From assembly GCA_905142475.1 (NCBI GenBank), contig LR990730.1:4588001-4652000 (forward strand): a stretch of DNA of 64,000 bases. Reading direction: 5' to 3'. A program made the translations under genes and the position numbers. This document shows, in pieces, positions 26,994-37,232 of the stretch. The first letter of the stretch is position 1, and each line of letters opens with the position of its first letter. The notes beneath the pieces were generated by a model. The model had not been told where the DNA came from and searched no databases. It saw nothing but the letters and a program-made list of their open reading frames with translations. Origin of the DNA: Xanthomonas hydrangeae (GTDB lineage Bacteria; Pseudomonadota; Gammaproteobacteria; Xanthomonadales; Xanthomonadaceae).

Positions 26994-28424
26994 GCGCTCG
27001 ATCAGCGTGTCGCTGGCCTGATTCAAGCCGACGATGTCGACTGTGGCGCCGTGCGCGCGCAGCTTGAGCACCACCCGATCCAGCGCTGCCACCGCGCTGA
27101 TATCCCAGAAGTGCGCGTGGGTGAGATCGATCAGCACCTTGGGCGGCGTGCGCAGCACATCGAAGCTGGCGGCGAACTGCCCGGCCGAGGCGAAGAACAC
27201 CTGGCCGCGCACGGCATGGACCCGCACACCGTCGTCGCGATCGATCTCCTGCACCTGCAACATGCGCCCGACCTTGCGCGCGAAGAACAGCGCCGACAGC
27301 AGTACCCCCGCAAACACGCCTTTGGCCAGGTCGTGCGTCCAGACCGTGACCACGACGGTGCCGAGCATCACCACCGAAGAGCTTTTGGGATGCGTGCGCA
27401 GATCGCGCAACGACCCCCAGCTGAAAGTGCCGATGCTGACCATGATCATCACCGCCACCAGCGCCGCCATCGGAATCTGCCGCACCCAGGGCGCGCCATA
27501 CACCACCATCAGCAACAGCACCACGCCGGCCACCATGCACGACAGGCGCCCACGCCCGCCGGAGCGTACGTTGATCACCGATTGCCCGATCATCGCGCAA
27601 CCGGCCATGCCGCCGAAGCAGCCGGCAAGCATGTTCGCCACCCCTTGGCCGGCGCATTCGCGGTTGCGTTGCGAGGGCGTATCGGTCATGTCTTCGACGA
27701 TCTGCGCGGTCATCAACGACTCCAGCAATCCCACCACCGCCAGCGTCGTCGACACCGGCAGCAGGATGCGCACCGTCTCCCAGCGCAGCGGCACATCCGG
27801 CAGCAGAAACATCGGCAAACTGTCGGGCAGATGGCCCATATCGCCCACGCTGCGGATGTCGATCTGCCAGTACGCACATGCCACGGTGAGTACCACGATG
27901 GCAACCAGCGGCGAGGGAATCGCCGTGCTAAGGCGCGGAAGCAGATAGATGATGGCCAAGGCCGCTGCACACACCGCATAGACCGGCCATGGCATGCCGA
28001 TCAGCTCCGGCAACTGCGCAAGAAAGATCAGGATCGCCAACGCATTGACGAAGCCGGTGATCACCGAGCGCGACACAAAGCGCATCAATGCGCCAAGCCG
28101 AAACGCCGCCGCGATCAGCCGCAGCGCACCCGCCAGGACGGTAGCCGCCAACAGATACTGCACCCCGTGATCCTTGACCAACTCCACCATCAACAGCGCC
28201 ATCGCGCCGGTCGCTGCGGAAATCATGCCAGGGCGGCCACCGGCGATGGAGGTCACCACCGCAATACAGAACGCAGCGTAGAGCCCCACCTTGGGGTCGA
28301 CACCGGCAATGATCGAAAACGCGATGGCTTCGGGAATCAGCGCAAGCGCGACCACGATGCCGGCGAGCACATCGCCACGCACACTGCCGAACCATTGCTG
28401 GCGCAACGAGAAAAATCTGGACAT
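26946..28424 (-). CDS. SulP-family anion transporter with STAS domain
   Basis: The 492-residue protein has the SulP core: [26 protein letters not shown], and [14 protein letters not shown] among about ten to twelve membrane helices. A short cytoplasmic STAS-like domain follows, containing [20 protein letters not shown]. SulP transporters move sulfate, bicarbonate or other anions; the substrate is not set by sequence. I chose ATG 28424 because it begins just before the first conserved helix. It is convergent with, and slightly overlaps, a small plus-strand gene. Confidence 0.9.
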   Translation of the reverse strand: MSRFFSLRQQWFGSVRGDVLAGIVVALALIPEAIAFSIIAGVDPKVGLYAAFCIAVVTSIAGGRPGMISAATGAMALLMVELVKDHGVQYLLAATVLAGALRLIAAAFRLGALMRFVSRSVITGFVNALAILIFLAQLPELIGMPWPVYAVCAAALAIIYLLPRLSTAIPSPLVAIVVLTVACAYWQIDIRSVGDMGHLPDSLPMFLLPDVPLRWETVRILLPVSTTLAVVGLLESLMTAQIVEDMTDTPSQRNRECAGQGVANMLAGCFGGMAGCAMIGQSVINVRSGGRGRLSCMVAGVVLLLMVVYGAPWVRQIPMAALVAVMIMVSIGTFSWGSLRDLRTHPKSSSVVMLGTVVVTVWTHDLAKGVFAGVLLSALFFARKVGRMLQVQEIDRDDGVRVHAVRGQVFFASAGQFAASFDVLRTPPKVLIDLTHAHFWDISAVAALDRVVLKLRAHGATVDIVGLNQASDTLIERLGTHRRAGARLRVGH

Positions 28425-28663
28425 TGAAACGACTCCGCGCACCGGCAAACACACGGCGCGAAGACATGAACGTCGAACACCTGGACCTTCGCAGAGACTG
28501 CGAGCGCGTGATGCGTCAGGTCAGGGTGGCGTCATGGTGTCGGAGGAGGTCGCTGTAGACGAACGTCGATGCTAACGCGTTGAAGCACTGCAGAACAAGA
28601 CGGGCCGCGCAGCCCGCATACCGAGTTGCTACAGTCGACTCAACACTCGACAACGGATGCCCG

Positions 28664-29197
28664 ATGTTCCAGCTGTTGCTTGTGCTGTTAGTGATCGAAG
28701 GCGTTCTGCAGATCGCCTGGAACCGGCCGTATTTCAGACGGGGACTGCCCGTGTTCCAACGGCGGATTCCGGTGACCAGCACCCAGCTGGCCTGTTTTTC
28801 ATTAGCGCAGGTCGAAAACGCGGTTGAACCGACACGTTGGCCAGACCTCAGATTCCATCCCCTGTCCGAGCATGCCTACGCATTTCGCGAGACGTTTCTG
28901 GTGTTCGTCGGTCCTGTCTACCCGCTGGTGATGCGAGGGCACATCGCGATCGACCGCCGGCGACGTGAAATCGTCATTACCGGCTTCTGCAACTGGACCA
29001 TTCTGTACATCGTCATCGTCATTCTTGTTCCAGCGCTGGCGATCAGACCGGGCGTGGTTTTGATGTTTCTGGGACTTCTCGCACTGGTCTATCTGTTGCA
29101 ACGCCGCAGGTTTGGCAGTGTGGAAACGGCGGTACAGATGTTGCTGAGCACCAACACGACCCTACGCATTACGCGACCGCGCAGTCCGCGGAGCTAA
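28664..29197 (+). CDS. Hypothetical membrane protein (177 aa)
   Basis: The protein starts with a hydrophobic helix (FQLLLVLLVIEGVLQIAW), has a central soluble part, and a second pair of hydrophobic stretches around WTILYIVIVILVPALAIRPGVVLMFLGLL. It is probably an inner-membrane protein. ATG 28664 places the first helix at the very N-terminus. No conserved domain is recognised. It precedes the acyltransferase gene on the same strand by about 210 bases, so cotranscription is uncertain. Confidence 0.62.
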   Translation: MFQLLLVLLVIEGVLQIAWNRPYFRRGLPVFQRRIPVTSTQLACFSLAQVENAVEPTRWPDLRFHPLSEHAYAFRETFLVFVGPVYPLVMRGHIAIDRRRREIVITGFCNWTILYIVIVILVPALAIRPGVVLMFLGLLALVYLLQRRRFGSVETAVQMLLSTNTTLRITRPRSPRS

Positions 29198-29406
29198 AAC
29201 TTCTCGCGGACATGGAAATCACCCAGCACCAAGTCGGTTTCGCCTTCATGCTGCCGAATCAGCATTCATGAGATCAGGTCATGGATGCAACCAATTTGTC
29301 ACATAGGCGCACTCACGCGGGAAGCTCCCCCGGCCGCCAAAGACAAACCATCCATGCCCCACGCAAACCCCTGTTTTCCGCAACTCCCGATCAGCAGGAA
29401 CGATCG

Positions 29407-30477
29407 ATGAGCGCCGCACAGCGCATCGATGCGCTCACCGGAATTCGCGGACTGGCCGCTTTGCTGGTGGTCTATTCGCATCTCGCGGAAGACGGCTTCT
29501 TCTCGCGTAGCCATCTGTATCCGGGCGAAGTGGGCGTCATGGTGTTCTTCACCCTGAGCGGATTCCTGATGGCCTTTCTCTACGGCCACAAGCAATTCGA
29601 CTACTCTTCCGTGGTGCGCTACGGCATCTCGCGTTTCTCGCGGATCGCTCCGGCCTATCTGTTTGTGGTGATCGGCTCCTATCTGATCTACAACCTGATC
29701 GACCCATCGTTCGTCTACGCGATCACCCATCAGAATCTGCTGCGTCACCTGCTGTTCTCCGGCAACGTGTCGGCGCTGTGGAGCATTCCGCCAGAAGTGC
29801 AGTTCTACGCGGTCTTCGTGGGCCTGTGGTTCGCACTGTGGAAATTCAGAAACCAGGGAAACGCCTCCGTGCTTGCAATCGTGCTGACCGCGATTTTTCT
29901 GCTGATCTCCTACCGCGACCAACTGCCCGGCACCTTTGTCGGCTCCAAGATGCAATATTTCTTCTCCGGCGTGCTGTTCGGGTTGTTCCGCAATCAAGCC
30001 TGGTCCGACAAGGGCATGCGCACGCTTGCGTTGCTGCAAGGCCTGACGCTGATCGTTATCGGCCTGGTCATCGCACGCATCCTGCCGGTGGAATTCGGCA
30101 GCAAGCGCGAGTTTTACAACTATCTGGAAGGCGCGTTGTTCTCTGGCATCTTCGTGTTCATGTTCTCCTTCGATACACCGCTGGGCAAGCTGCTGTTCGG
30201 CCACCGGCCCATCATGATGTGTGGCGAGTTCAGCTTTTCGATGTATCTGTTGAACATTCCGGTGATCTATGTCGCCATGAAATTACTGGGCGACCATGCG
30301 CATACCCCGGCCATGGCCGCGCTGATCACCTTGGTGGTTTTCCTGCTGGCATGGCTGATGTATCGCATCATCGAGCTGCCCGGTAACACGCTGTTGCGGC
30401 GCATTGGAACCAGGCTTTTCGAATCGCGCCCGTTAGTGGCTCCTGCGCGTCCCGAAGCGACCGATACCATCAGATAG
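29407..30477 (+). CDS. Acyltransferase 3 family membrane protein
   Basis: The 356-residue protein has about ten membrane helices and the family hallmark near the start: ALTGIRGLAALLVVYSHL, whose late histidine is the presumed catalytic residue, and VMVFFTLSGFLMAFLYG. Such enzymes transfer acyl groups to surface polysaccharides or other envelope glycans. ATG 29407 with AGGA upstream fits the N-terminus. Neighbours give no clear pathway. Confidence 0.88.
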   Translation: MSAAQRIDALTGIRGLAALLVVYSHLAEDGFFSRSHLYPGEVGVMVFFTLSGFLMAFLYGHKQFDYSSVVRYGISRFSRIAPAYLFVVIGSYLIYNLIDPSFVYAITHQNLLRHLLFSGNVSALWSIPPEVQFYAVFVGLWFALWKFRNQGNASVLAIVLTAIFLLISYRDQLPGTFVGSKMQYFFSGVLFGLFRNQAWSDKGMRTLALLQGLTLIVIGLVIARILPVEFGSKREFYNYLEGALFSGIFVFMFSFDTPLGKLLFGHRPIMMCGEFSFSMYLLNIPVIYVAMKLLGDHAHTPAMAALITLVVFLLAWLMYRIIELPGNTLLRRIGTRLFESRPLVAPARPEATDTIR

Positions 30478-30572
30478 CCTACCGCTTTGTTTGAAATAGC
30501 CGTGCGTTGGGAGCGTCGTGGCCGAGGCTCTTCCCGACGTTCCCGCATCGCGTACTCGCAACCATGGATGCA

Positions 30573-31586
30573 TCAGGCGACGGCGGAACGCTCATCCGCT
30601 GCGGTGCCCTGGAAGCGATCCCGGTAGTCGCCCGGAGCTACGCCCAAGACGCGCAGGAAGGTACGACGCAGTGTCTGTTCGTCCGATAAACCGGTCAGCG
30701 CCGCAATGCGCTTGATCGGCGCGTTTCCGGATTCCAGCAGGCGGCGCGCCGCTTCCACGCGTAGCGTTTCCACCGCCTTGGCTGGGGTGACACCGGATGT
30801 GCTGCGGTAGACGCGTGCGAACGTGCGCGGCGACATCTTCATGCGGCCGGCAAGCGTTTCCACCCGCAGATCCTCATGCAGGTTGGCGGCCATCCACCCG
30901 TGCAGTTCCGCAAAATCGCCGCCCGCGCTGGTTTGCGCCGACAACGGTGCGCTGAACTGCGACTGCCCGCCCGAGCGCTTGACGAAGACCACCAGCTGAC
31001 GTGCCACATCGATCGCAAGCCGGTGGCCATGATCATCCTCGATCAACGCAAGCGTCAGGTCGATGCCGGCCGTGACGCCGGCCGATGACCACACATGTCC
31101 ATCGCGCACGAAGATCTTGTCGGCATCCACACTTACGCCGGGGTGCAGGCTGGAGAGCCGGTCCGCCCAGCCCCAATGCGTGGCTGCACGCCGGCCATCC
31201 AGGTGCCCTGCGGCGGCAAGCAAAAACGCACCGGTGCAGATCGAGCAGAGCCTGCGAACGTTTACGCCGCGCGTGGCCACCCACTCAACCAATCCAGGCG
31301 AGACGGCGTAAACCGCACCGCGGCAACCACCTGGCGCCATCAGCGTATCGATGGCGACATCGTCCAGCGAGGCAATCGCCACCGACATCACCTGCAGACC
31401 GGAGCTGGTCGTCACCAGGCCGCCGCTCTCGGACGCGACGGTGATCCGGTAGCGCGAACTGCCCCCAGCCAGGGGCGCGCATTGATTTGCGGTATGCAGT
31501 GCCTGCACTGGCCCGGTCAGGTCCAGAATATTCATGTCGTCGTGCGCAAGCAGCACAACGTGACGCGAAGGAGATGAGTCGGACAT
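30573..31586 (-). CDS. GlxA-type transcriptional regulator (DJ-1/PfpI plus AraC HTH)
   Basis: The 337-residue protein has an N-terminal DJ-1/PfpI-like domain (HVVLLAHDDMNILDLTGPVQ; RRLCSICTGAFLLAAAG with the nucleophile-elbow cysteine) and a C-terminal AraC double HTH (LAGRMKMSPRTFARVYRSTS; IKRIAALTGLSDEQTLRRTF). This is the GlxA regulator layout. It lies 15 bases downstream of a gene for a second DJ-1/PfpI protein on the same strand, so the two are likely cotranscribed. Confidence 0.9.
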   Translation of the reverse strand: MSDSSPSRHVVLLAHDDMNILDLTGPVQALHTANQCAPLAGGSSRYRITVASESGGLVTTSSGLQVMSVAIASLDDVAIDTLMAPGGCRGAVYAVSPGLVEWVATRGVNVRRLCSICTGAFLLAAAGHLDGRRAATHWGWADRLSSLHPGVSVDADKIFVRDGHVWSSAGVTAGIDLTLALIEDDHGHRLAIDVARQLVVFVKRSGGQSQFSAPLSAQTSAGGDFAELHGWMAANLHEDLRVETLAGRMKMSPRTFARVYRSTSGVTPAKAVETLRVEAARRLLESGNAPIKRIAALTGLSDEQTLRRTFLRVLGVAPGDYRDRFQGTAADERSAVA

Positions 31587-31601
31587 GGAGGCCTTGCGCG
31601 T

Positions 31602-32768
31602 TCAGCGCGGGTAGTCGGGATATTCAAATGCCAGCGCAACGCCCTTGGCAGTTGCTCGACCATAGCGTTGCATGATGCCATCGAGCGCATCATTCAAAGC
31701 CGGCACCGGCATCGGGTCGGCCGGGGCGACGAGTGGGATCGTGCTGCCCGGCTCGCGCTGTCGGTCGGGCACGATGACAAGTCCATGCCGCGTGACAAAG
31801 GATGCGCCAGTGGTAGAGACGACGGACGCGCGGCTTCTCCCCGTGGTGGAGTACGCATCCACGGTCAGCGCAAGTGTCGCCTCATCCATCCCGGGTGCGC
31901 CCAGCACATCGATCTGCTCGCCACTGTGCAGCCATCGGTTGGTATACAGCACCTTCGCCAGCGGCCACGCGGTTGTGCCAAGGCGAGGACGGAATGCATC
32001 ACTGTCGTGCTGCGGCGACCAATCCTTTGCACCGAGCGCCGATGCCAGTTCCTGCGCCTTCGCCTGCCCGCTGGTGGCCTCCACCAACGCGATCGATGCC
32101 GGGATCGCGGCGCTCACGCCTGCGGTAGAGATCCACGTTCCATCCGCGACATAACGCCGATTCGGCGCCCAGCGGATCGCAGGAAACGTCTCGGCGCGGC
32201 TGGCACTGGTCGACCAATGCGCCGTGGCGCGGCGACCATCGAATACGCCCATCTGCGCGGCGATGAGTGCACCGTTGCAGATGGTGACGATGGTCGCGCC
32301 CTGCGCGGATTGCTGTTTCAACCATGCAAGCAGTCGCGGTTCGGCAGCCTGAGCGGCCACGATGACGTAGTCGGCGCCTTCGGGCTGTGCGGCGTCGAAC
32401 TGGGCCACGGTTGTGTCTGTCGCGATCTTGAAGCCGGGGCCGCCAAGGTCGGTGAAAGTTGCCAGCGGCCCCTCATCGAGGGTGACGGCGACGACGTCCA
32501 TGGTGCCGGCACGCGAGAGAATGGCGAACGGCACCAGAAAGTCGCTGACTTCCACACCGGCATTGTTTCCCACCACCGCAATCATCGGGCGGGCGCGCGC
32601 CGTGCGAGCACGGTAGGGCGGCAGCGTCGCCTGTGCCGTTGCAGCGATATCCGGGGCACCGCGCGCCGGCAGTGCAGACCGCGCCGCCGGCTCGGCACAC
32701 CCGGCAAGGATCATGCACGCAGCCCAGGCAGCGCGACGGATAACGCGGTGAAACGTAAGGGGGGCCAT
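31602..32768 (-). CDS. DJ-1/PfpI-domain lipoprotein
   Basis: The 388-residue protein has a lipoprotein signal (AAWAACMILAGCAEP, with Cys at the lipobox). A DJ-1/PfpI-type domain follows (MIAVVGNNAGVEVSDFLVPF; VTICNGALIAAQMG with the elbow cysteine; STAGVSAAIPASIALVEA). It lacks a DNA-binding domain. The C-terminal 120 residues are less clear. It should be anchored to the periplasmic face of a membrane. It precedes the GlxA-type regulator by 15 bases, pairing a surface DJ-1 protein with a related regulator. Confidence 0.8.
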   Translation of the reverse strand: MAPLTFHRVIRRAAWAACMILAGCAEPAARSALPARGAPDIAATAQATLPPYRARTARARPMIAVVGNNAGVEVSDFLVPFAILSRAGTMDVVAVTLDEGPLATFTDLGGPGFKIATDTTVAQFDAAQPEGADYVIVAAQAAEPRLLAWLKQQSAQGATIVTICNGALIAAQMGVFDGRRATAHWSTSASRAETFPAIRWAPNRRYVADGTWISTAGVSAAIPASIALVEATSGQAKAQELASALGAKDWSPQHDSDAFRPRLGTTAWPLAKVLYTNRWLHSGEQIDVLGAPGMDEATLALTVDAYSTTGRSRASVVSTTGASFVTRHGLVIVPDRQREPGSTIPLVAPADPMPVPALNDALDGIMQRYGRATAKGVALAFEYPDYPR

Positions 32769-32862
32769 GGCGATGCCGCAGAGGAGATGTCCGCTGATTC
32801 TTCCGCCACAATCTGCTGTCGGCAATGTCGTTGACCCGTCATTTACTGCCACGGCTAACAGG

Positions 32863-34074
32863 CTAATGACCGACGACTGGCGCGCGTGTGCCCGCAGCGA
32901 ATCCATAGCTTCGGGCGCGCCATGCAATGCAAAATCCAACCGCCAGCAACAAGGCCATGGCCGCCGGAAAGGTCTGCGCGCCCCATTGCTCCAGCAGCAC
33001 GCCGCCCACCACACCACCACCGGCGATGACACTGTTCCAGGCAACGACATTGAGCGACAGCGCAACATCAGCCCCTTCTCCTGCGCTATCGGCAAGTGCA
33101 GTCTGCAGAAGCGTCGCAGCTCCACCGAACGTCAGACCCCACACCGCCACACACCCGTAAACGACAGGCTGCATGTCCTGCAGTAGCGCCAGCACCACAG
33201 AGAGTGCGAAGAACGTCGCCAGCGAGATCAATACGGTGCGACGCAGGTGATGCTCCACCAGCTTTGCCGCCACGCCGATACCAACCAGTGCGGCTGCGCC
33301 GAAGACCAACAGCAGCACGTCCACGCGATGGCCCAACCCCGCGTGTGCGGCAAACGGCGCCACATAGGTGTAGAGGATGTTGTGGGCCAACATCCACGCC
33401 ATCACGGTGGCGAGCACGGGACGCACGCCAGGAGTGCCAAGCACCTTGCGCAGCGGCACACGCTGCGCTGCCGATTGGCCGGGATAATCGGGCACCTTCA
33501 CCAGCACCCAGACGATCAAAACGACTGTCAGAACCGACATCGCGGCAAACGCACTCCGCCAGCCCAGCATGCCGCCCATCCAGGTACCCAGCGGCACGCC
33601 CAGGGAGAGCGCAATCGGTGTGCCCACCATCGCAATCGCCATGGCCCTGCCTTGCTGTTCCGGCTGCACCATGCGCCGGGCGTAACCGGCCAGCAGGCTC
33701 CAGGCCAGGCCTGCGGCGGCGCCAGCAAACAAACGCGCCACCAAGGTCAGGCTGTAGTTGGTTGAGAGTGCAGTGATGGAGTTGAACACCAGGAAGCCGA
33801 CAATGGTGAGCAGCAGCACGTTACGTCGCCTCCACTGCTGGGTCGCAATGGTCAGCGGGATTGCAGCCATCACCGAACCCAACGCATAAGCGGTCACCGT
33901 CTGCCCAGCCAGGGCGGGAGTAATGCCAAGGCCTGCGGACATATGCGGCAACAATCCTGCAGGAAGGGTTTCGGTCACGATGCAGATGAAACCGGTGATC
34001 GCCAGCGCCAACAGGGCGGCGATGGGTAACGGCGCGGGGATTGCACTGGCCGTTGATGTGTTTGGAGAGGTCAC
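32863..34074 (-). CDS. MFS transporter, arabinose-efflux/NepI-like exporter
   Basis: The 403-residue protein has twelve predicted helices and the DHA1 pattern FICIVTETLPAGLLPHM in TM1 and WRRRNVLLL after TM2. The start is most likely GTG 34074 (HVTSPNTS), with AAGGA a few bases upstream; an ATG at 34137 would lie within the operator region. It is divergent from a TetR regulator across a 227-base gap holding three similar operator-like sites, so repression by that regulator is likely. Substrate is unknown. Confidence 0.86.
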   Translation of the reverse strand: MTSPNTSTASAIPAPLPIAALLALAITGFICIVTETLPAGLLPHMSAGLGITPALAGQTVTAYALGSVMAAIPLTIATQQWRRRNVLLLTIVGFLVFNSITALSTNYSLTLVARLFAGAAAGLAWSLLAGYARRMVQPEQQGRAMAIAMVGTPIALSLGVPLGTWMGGMLGWRSAFAAMSVLTVVLIVWVLVKVPDYPGQSAAQRVPLRKVLGTPGVRPVLATVMAWMLAHNILYTYVAPFAAHAGLGHRVDVLLLVFGAAALVGIGVAAKLVEHHLRRTVLISLATFFALSVVLALLQDMQPVVYGCVAVWGLTFGGAATLLQTALADSAGEGADVALSLNVVAWNSVIAGGGVVGGVLLEQWGAQTFPAAMALLLAVGFCIAWRARSYGFAAGTRAPVVGH

Positions 34075-34116
34075 ATGCTGTCCTTGGTTGAGATAAGTTT
34101 CGGGCCAGATCACACC

Positions 34117-34285
34117 TATATATATCGATCGGTACATATATAAGCCAAAAAAAAAAAGAAACAGGCCATCTACCGAACAGCCTGCCCGTGCCTGCTATCG
34201 AAAGCAAAATATATGTATCGTTCGGTATGTATATTACGAAGCGACCACATTGTCAACGACATATGTATCGACTAGTCTGTATGTA
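34117..34285. promoter_or_regulatory. Three TetR-operator-like sites between exporter and regulator
   Basis: Three related AT-rich sites lie at 34117-34142, 34209-34235 and 34261-34285. They share the pattern ATGTATCG-NN-CGGTATG with loose dyad symmetry, with cores CGATCGGTACATA, TATCGTTCGGTATG and TATCGACTAGTCTG. The first covers the exporter start region, the third is 17 bases before the TetR start. This arrangement fits autorepression and exporter control by the adjacent TetR protein. Confidence 0.7.
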
Positions 34286-34301
34286 GGTATCGGAGAGTGC
34301 A

Positions 34302-34913
34302 ATGGCACAGATGGGAAGGCCACGCAGCTTCGACCGCGACACCGCGGTCGAGCAAGCACTTCACCTGTTCTGGGAACAGGGCTACGAATCCACCTCGTTG
34401 AGCCAACTCAAGGCGGCGATTGGCGGCGGCATCACCGCGCCCAGCTTCTATGCCGCGTTCTTCTCCAAGGAAGCGCTCTTCAAGGAATGCATGGACCGCT
34501 ACCTGGCGACCTATGCAAAGGTGACCCATTGCTTGTGGGACACCTCGCTTGGTCCGAAGCAGGCGGTAGAACTTGCGCTGCGTCGCTCAGCCAAGATGCA
34601 ATGCGAGCGCGGCCACCCCAAGGGCTGCATGGTGACGTTAGGAGTGATGAGCGCACCATCACCGGAACTCTCTGCGCTCTGCACCCCGCTGACGCGCTCG
34701 CGTGCCCGCACACGCGCCGGCATCCGCGCCTGCGTGGAACGCGCCATCGTCAACGGAGAACTCGGGCCGGATGCCGACCCCGCTGCACTCACATGCGTGT
34801 TCGACAGCTTCCTGCTTGGGCTATCCACACTCGCCAGGGACGGCATGAGTTTCAAGGCGATGGACGCTGCCATTACGCAGCTCATGGGGTTCTGGGACGC
34901 CCAGACCCGCTAG
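34302..34913 (+). CDS. TetR-family transcriptional regulator
   Basis: A 203-residue regulator with an N-terminal TetR HTH (GRPRSFDRDTAVEQALHLFW; GYESTSLSQLKAAIG; SFYAAFFSKEALF) and a helical ligand domain with a TetR_C-like CMVTLGVMSA. The start at 34302 follows GGAG. Divergent from the MFS exporter and next to three operator-like sites, it probably represses both genes until an inducer binds. Confidence 0.92.
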   Translation: MAQMGRPRSFDRDTAVEQALHLFWEQGYESTSLSQLKAAIGGGITAPSFYAAFFSKEALFKECMDRYLATYAKVTHCLWDTSLGPKQAVELALRRSAKMQCERGHPKGCMVTLGVMSAPSPELSALCTPLTRSRARTRAGIRACVERAIVNGELGPDADPAALTCVFDSFLLGLSTLARDGMSFKAMDAAITQLMGFWDAQTR

Positions 34914-35108
34914 GCAGGCCGCACTTCAAGCCGTGCGCCGCAGAACGCCGGGATGGCGTTCGCTGCGGGATGACGGAGCTAGATTCATTTGAGAGCCCGC
35001 TTGCCTCGCTGCGCCTGGCTCTCAGGGTCGACTTCGCAGTGAATGACTCAAGCCGCCGGACCTGGTTACAGGTATCGATGGTAGCGGCAGCGCGCATTGC
35101 GCGACTCT

Positions 35109-36017
35109 TTAATCAAAAGTGCCGATAGCGGAAAGCCGCACCAACTCGTCCACCACGTAGCGCACCTTCGGGCGCAAGTGGCGCGTGCGCGGCCAGAGCG
35201 CGAAAATTTCGATGCAATAGGCCGTGCACTCTTCCAGAACGAGCTGCAGCCTGCCCGACCGGACGTGCGGGCGCACCAGCGAGATCGGCATCTGGCAGAT
35301 GCCCAGACCCGCGATCGCAGCGTCGATGACAGCGTCCCCGTCATTCAACTGGTGCGTTCCTTGGGGCACAAAATCGCCGGCGGTCACCTTGTCGCCAAAC
35401 CTCCAGCCAACAGGCTGGCCATTGCGGAAGCCGACGATGCTGCGATGCGCCTGCAGCTCCTTGATCGTGCGAGGAGCCCCGTGTGCAGCGAGATACGCAG
35501 GCGATGCACATAACACCAGCCGCTGCCGTCCCAGTTTGCGCGCAACCAGGCCACCGGAGTTCTCCAATCCGCCAAACCGGATCGTCAGGTCGATGCCTTC
35601 CTGGGCCGGGTCGATCAGATGGTCGTTGAAAGAGAGCGTGTAATGGAGATCGGGATGCGCTGCGCCGATGCGAAGCAGGATCGGCAACATGACGTGGCGG
35701 CCGAAAGACGACGGCATGTCCACACGCAGCCGGCCGGCAGGCAGTGACGACTGAGAGGCCAGGCTGGCTTCTGCGCTGGCGATCTCTTCCAACGCAGCAG
35801 CGCATGTCGCGAAATAGGATTCACCATCAGCAGTGAGCGCGATGCGCCGCGTGGTGCGGTGGAACAGACGCACGCGCAGCCGCGCCTCCAGGCGGGCGAT
35901 CGCCTTCCCCACCGCCGAGCGCGAGATCCCCAGGGAGTCGGCCGCCTCGGTAAACGTCCTGGAACGTGCAGCGGTGACGAAGGTGACAAGTCCATTGAGT
36001 GTCTCGACAGGGATCAT
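35109..36017 (-). CDS. LysR-family transcriptional regulator
   Basis: The 302-residue protein has the LysR HTH (RTFTEAADSLGISRSAVGKA, FHRTTRRIALTADG) and effector domain (GRLRVDMPSSFGRHVMLPIL; EGIDLTIRFGG). The start at 36017 lies 111 bases from the divergent Old Yellow Enzyme gene, so it likely controls that gene. The close resemblance to the LysR at 4471-5382 places both in the same CrgA-like subgroup. Confidence 0.9.
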   Translation of the reverse strand: MIPVETLNGLVTFVTAARSRTFTEAADSLGISRSAVGKAIARLEARLRVRLFHRTTRRIALTADGESYFATCAAALEEIASAEASLASQSSLPAGRLRVDMPSSFGRHVMLPILLRIGAAHPDLHYTLSFNDHLIDPAQEGIDLTIRFGGLENSGGLVARKLGRQRLVLCASPAYLAAHGAPRTIKELQAHRSIVGFRNGQPVGWRFGDKVTAGDFVPQGTHQLNDGDAVIDAAIAGLGICQMPISLVRPHVRSGRLQLVLEECTAYCIEIFALWPRTRHLRPKVRYVVDELVRLSAIGTFD

Positions 36018-36128
36018 CGGTAGACCTTTGGGGAATTCATGTCCCGAATGTTGGGACTTTTAGCACCTTTATGTGCATCGAGGTCAACCTTACCTTCTTT
36101 AGCCTGTCCCCATCAAATAGCCCTCCCC

Positions 36129-37232
36129 ATGACATCAAAGATCTTCCAACCCTTCGATCTCGGCGACATCCAGCTGAGCAACCGCATCGTCATGGCACCG
36201 ATGACCCGCGCCCGCAATCCGGGATGCGTGGCGAATGCATTGACGGCAACCTATTACGCCCAACGCGCAAGCGCAGGCCTGATTGTCAGCGAGGGCACGC
36301 CCGTCTCGCAGCAAGGCCAGGGCTATATCGATGTGCCCGGCATCTGGTCGCAGGAGCAGGTTGCCGGCTGGAAGGTGGTGACCGATGCAGTGCATGCCCG
36401 GCAGGGCAAGATCTTCGCCCAGCTGTGGCATGTGGGCCGCATGTCGCACACCTCGCTGCAGCCCGATGGCGCCGATCCGGTGAGCGCGAGCACGCGCCCG
36501 GTTGCACCCGGCTCCAAGAGCTTTGCATTCATCTACCGCGAAGACGGAACGCGGGGGACCGCTGAGCCCAGCCCGGCGCGTGCGCTCGAGACCGAAGAGG
36601 TGCCAGGCATCGTCAGGGATTTCGAGCAGGCAGCCCAGCGTGCGATCGACGCAGGCTTCGACGGCATCGAGATCCATGCGGCCAATAGCTACCTCTTCGA
36701 GCAGTTCCTCAACCCGATCACCAATGAACGTGTCGACGCCTACGGTGGCTCGCTGCAGAATCGGGCACGGCTGATTCTCGAGACCGTGGATGCAGTGGCA
36801 GCGCGCATCGGCGCCCACAAGGTGGGAATCCGCCTTGCACCGAACAACCGCCAATTCGACATGCCCGCGTACGCGGAGAGCGAGGCCAGCTACCTGTACC
36901 TGGCCGAAGAACTGGCCAAGCGAGCGCCTGCGTATGTGCATCTAAACGACAACCACGCAAACGGCTCTCCCGACATGAACGAAACGTTCCTCGCAGCGTT
37001 CAAGCGCACCTACGGCGGCACCGTGATCCTTGCGGGCAAATTGAACCTGGAATGGGCCACTCGGCTGATCGACCAAGGGATGATCGACCTGGCCGCGTTC
37101 GGACAGCCCTTCATTGCAAACCCGGACCTGGTGGCACGCCTGCAGACAGGTGTCCCGCTCGCCACTCCGGATCGCGACACTTACTACGGCGGTGGTGCAG
37201 AGGGTTACATCGACTATCCAATCGCAACCTGA
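36129..37232 (+). CDS. Old Yellow Enzyme family alkene reductase
   Basis: A 367-residue FMN enzyme of the OYE/NemA class: N-terminal FQPFDLGDIQLSNRIVMAPM, AQLWHVGRMSH, active-site HAANSYLFEQFLNP region with GFDGIEIHAA, and the FMN-phosphate loop near GQPFIANPDL. It should reduce electrophilic alkenes or nitro compounds with NAD(P)H in the cytoplasm. ATG 36129 starts at the conserved N-terminus. The divergent LysR gene suggests induction by an electrophile. Confidence 0.92.
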   Translation: MTSKIFQPFDLGDIQLSNRIVMAPMTRARNPGCVANALTATYYAQRASAGLIVSEGTPVSQQGQGYIDVPGIWSQEQVAGWKVVTDAVHARQGKIFAQLWHVGRMSHTSLQPDGADPVSASTRPVAPGSKSFAFIYREDGTRGTAEPSPARALETEEVPGIVRDFEQAAQRAIDAGFDGIEIHAANSYLFEQFLNPITNERVDAYGGSLQNRARLILETVDAVAARIGAHKVGIRLAPNNRQFDMPAYAESEASYLYLAEELAKRAPAYVHLNDNHANGSPDMNETFLAAFKRTYGGTVILAGKLNLEWATRLIDQGMIDLAAFGQPFIANPDLVARLQTGVPLATPDRDTYYGGGAEGYIDYPIAT

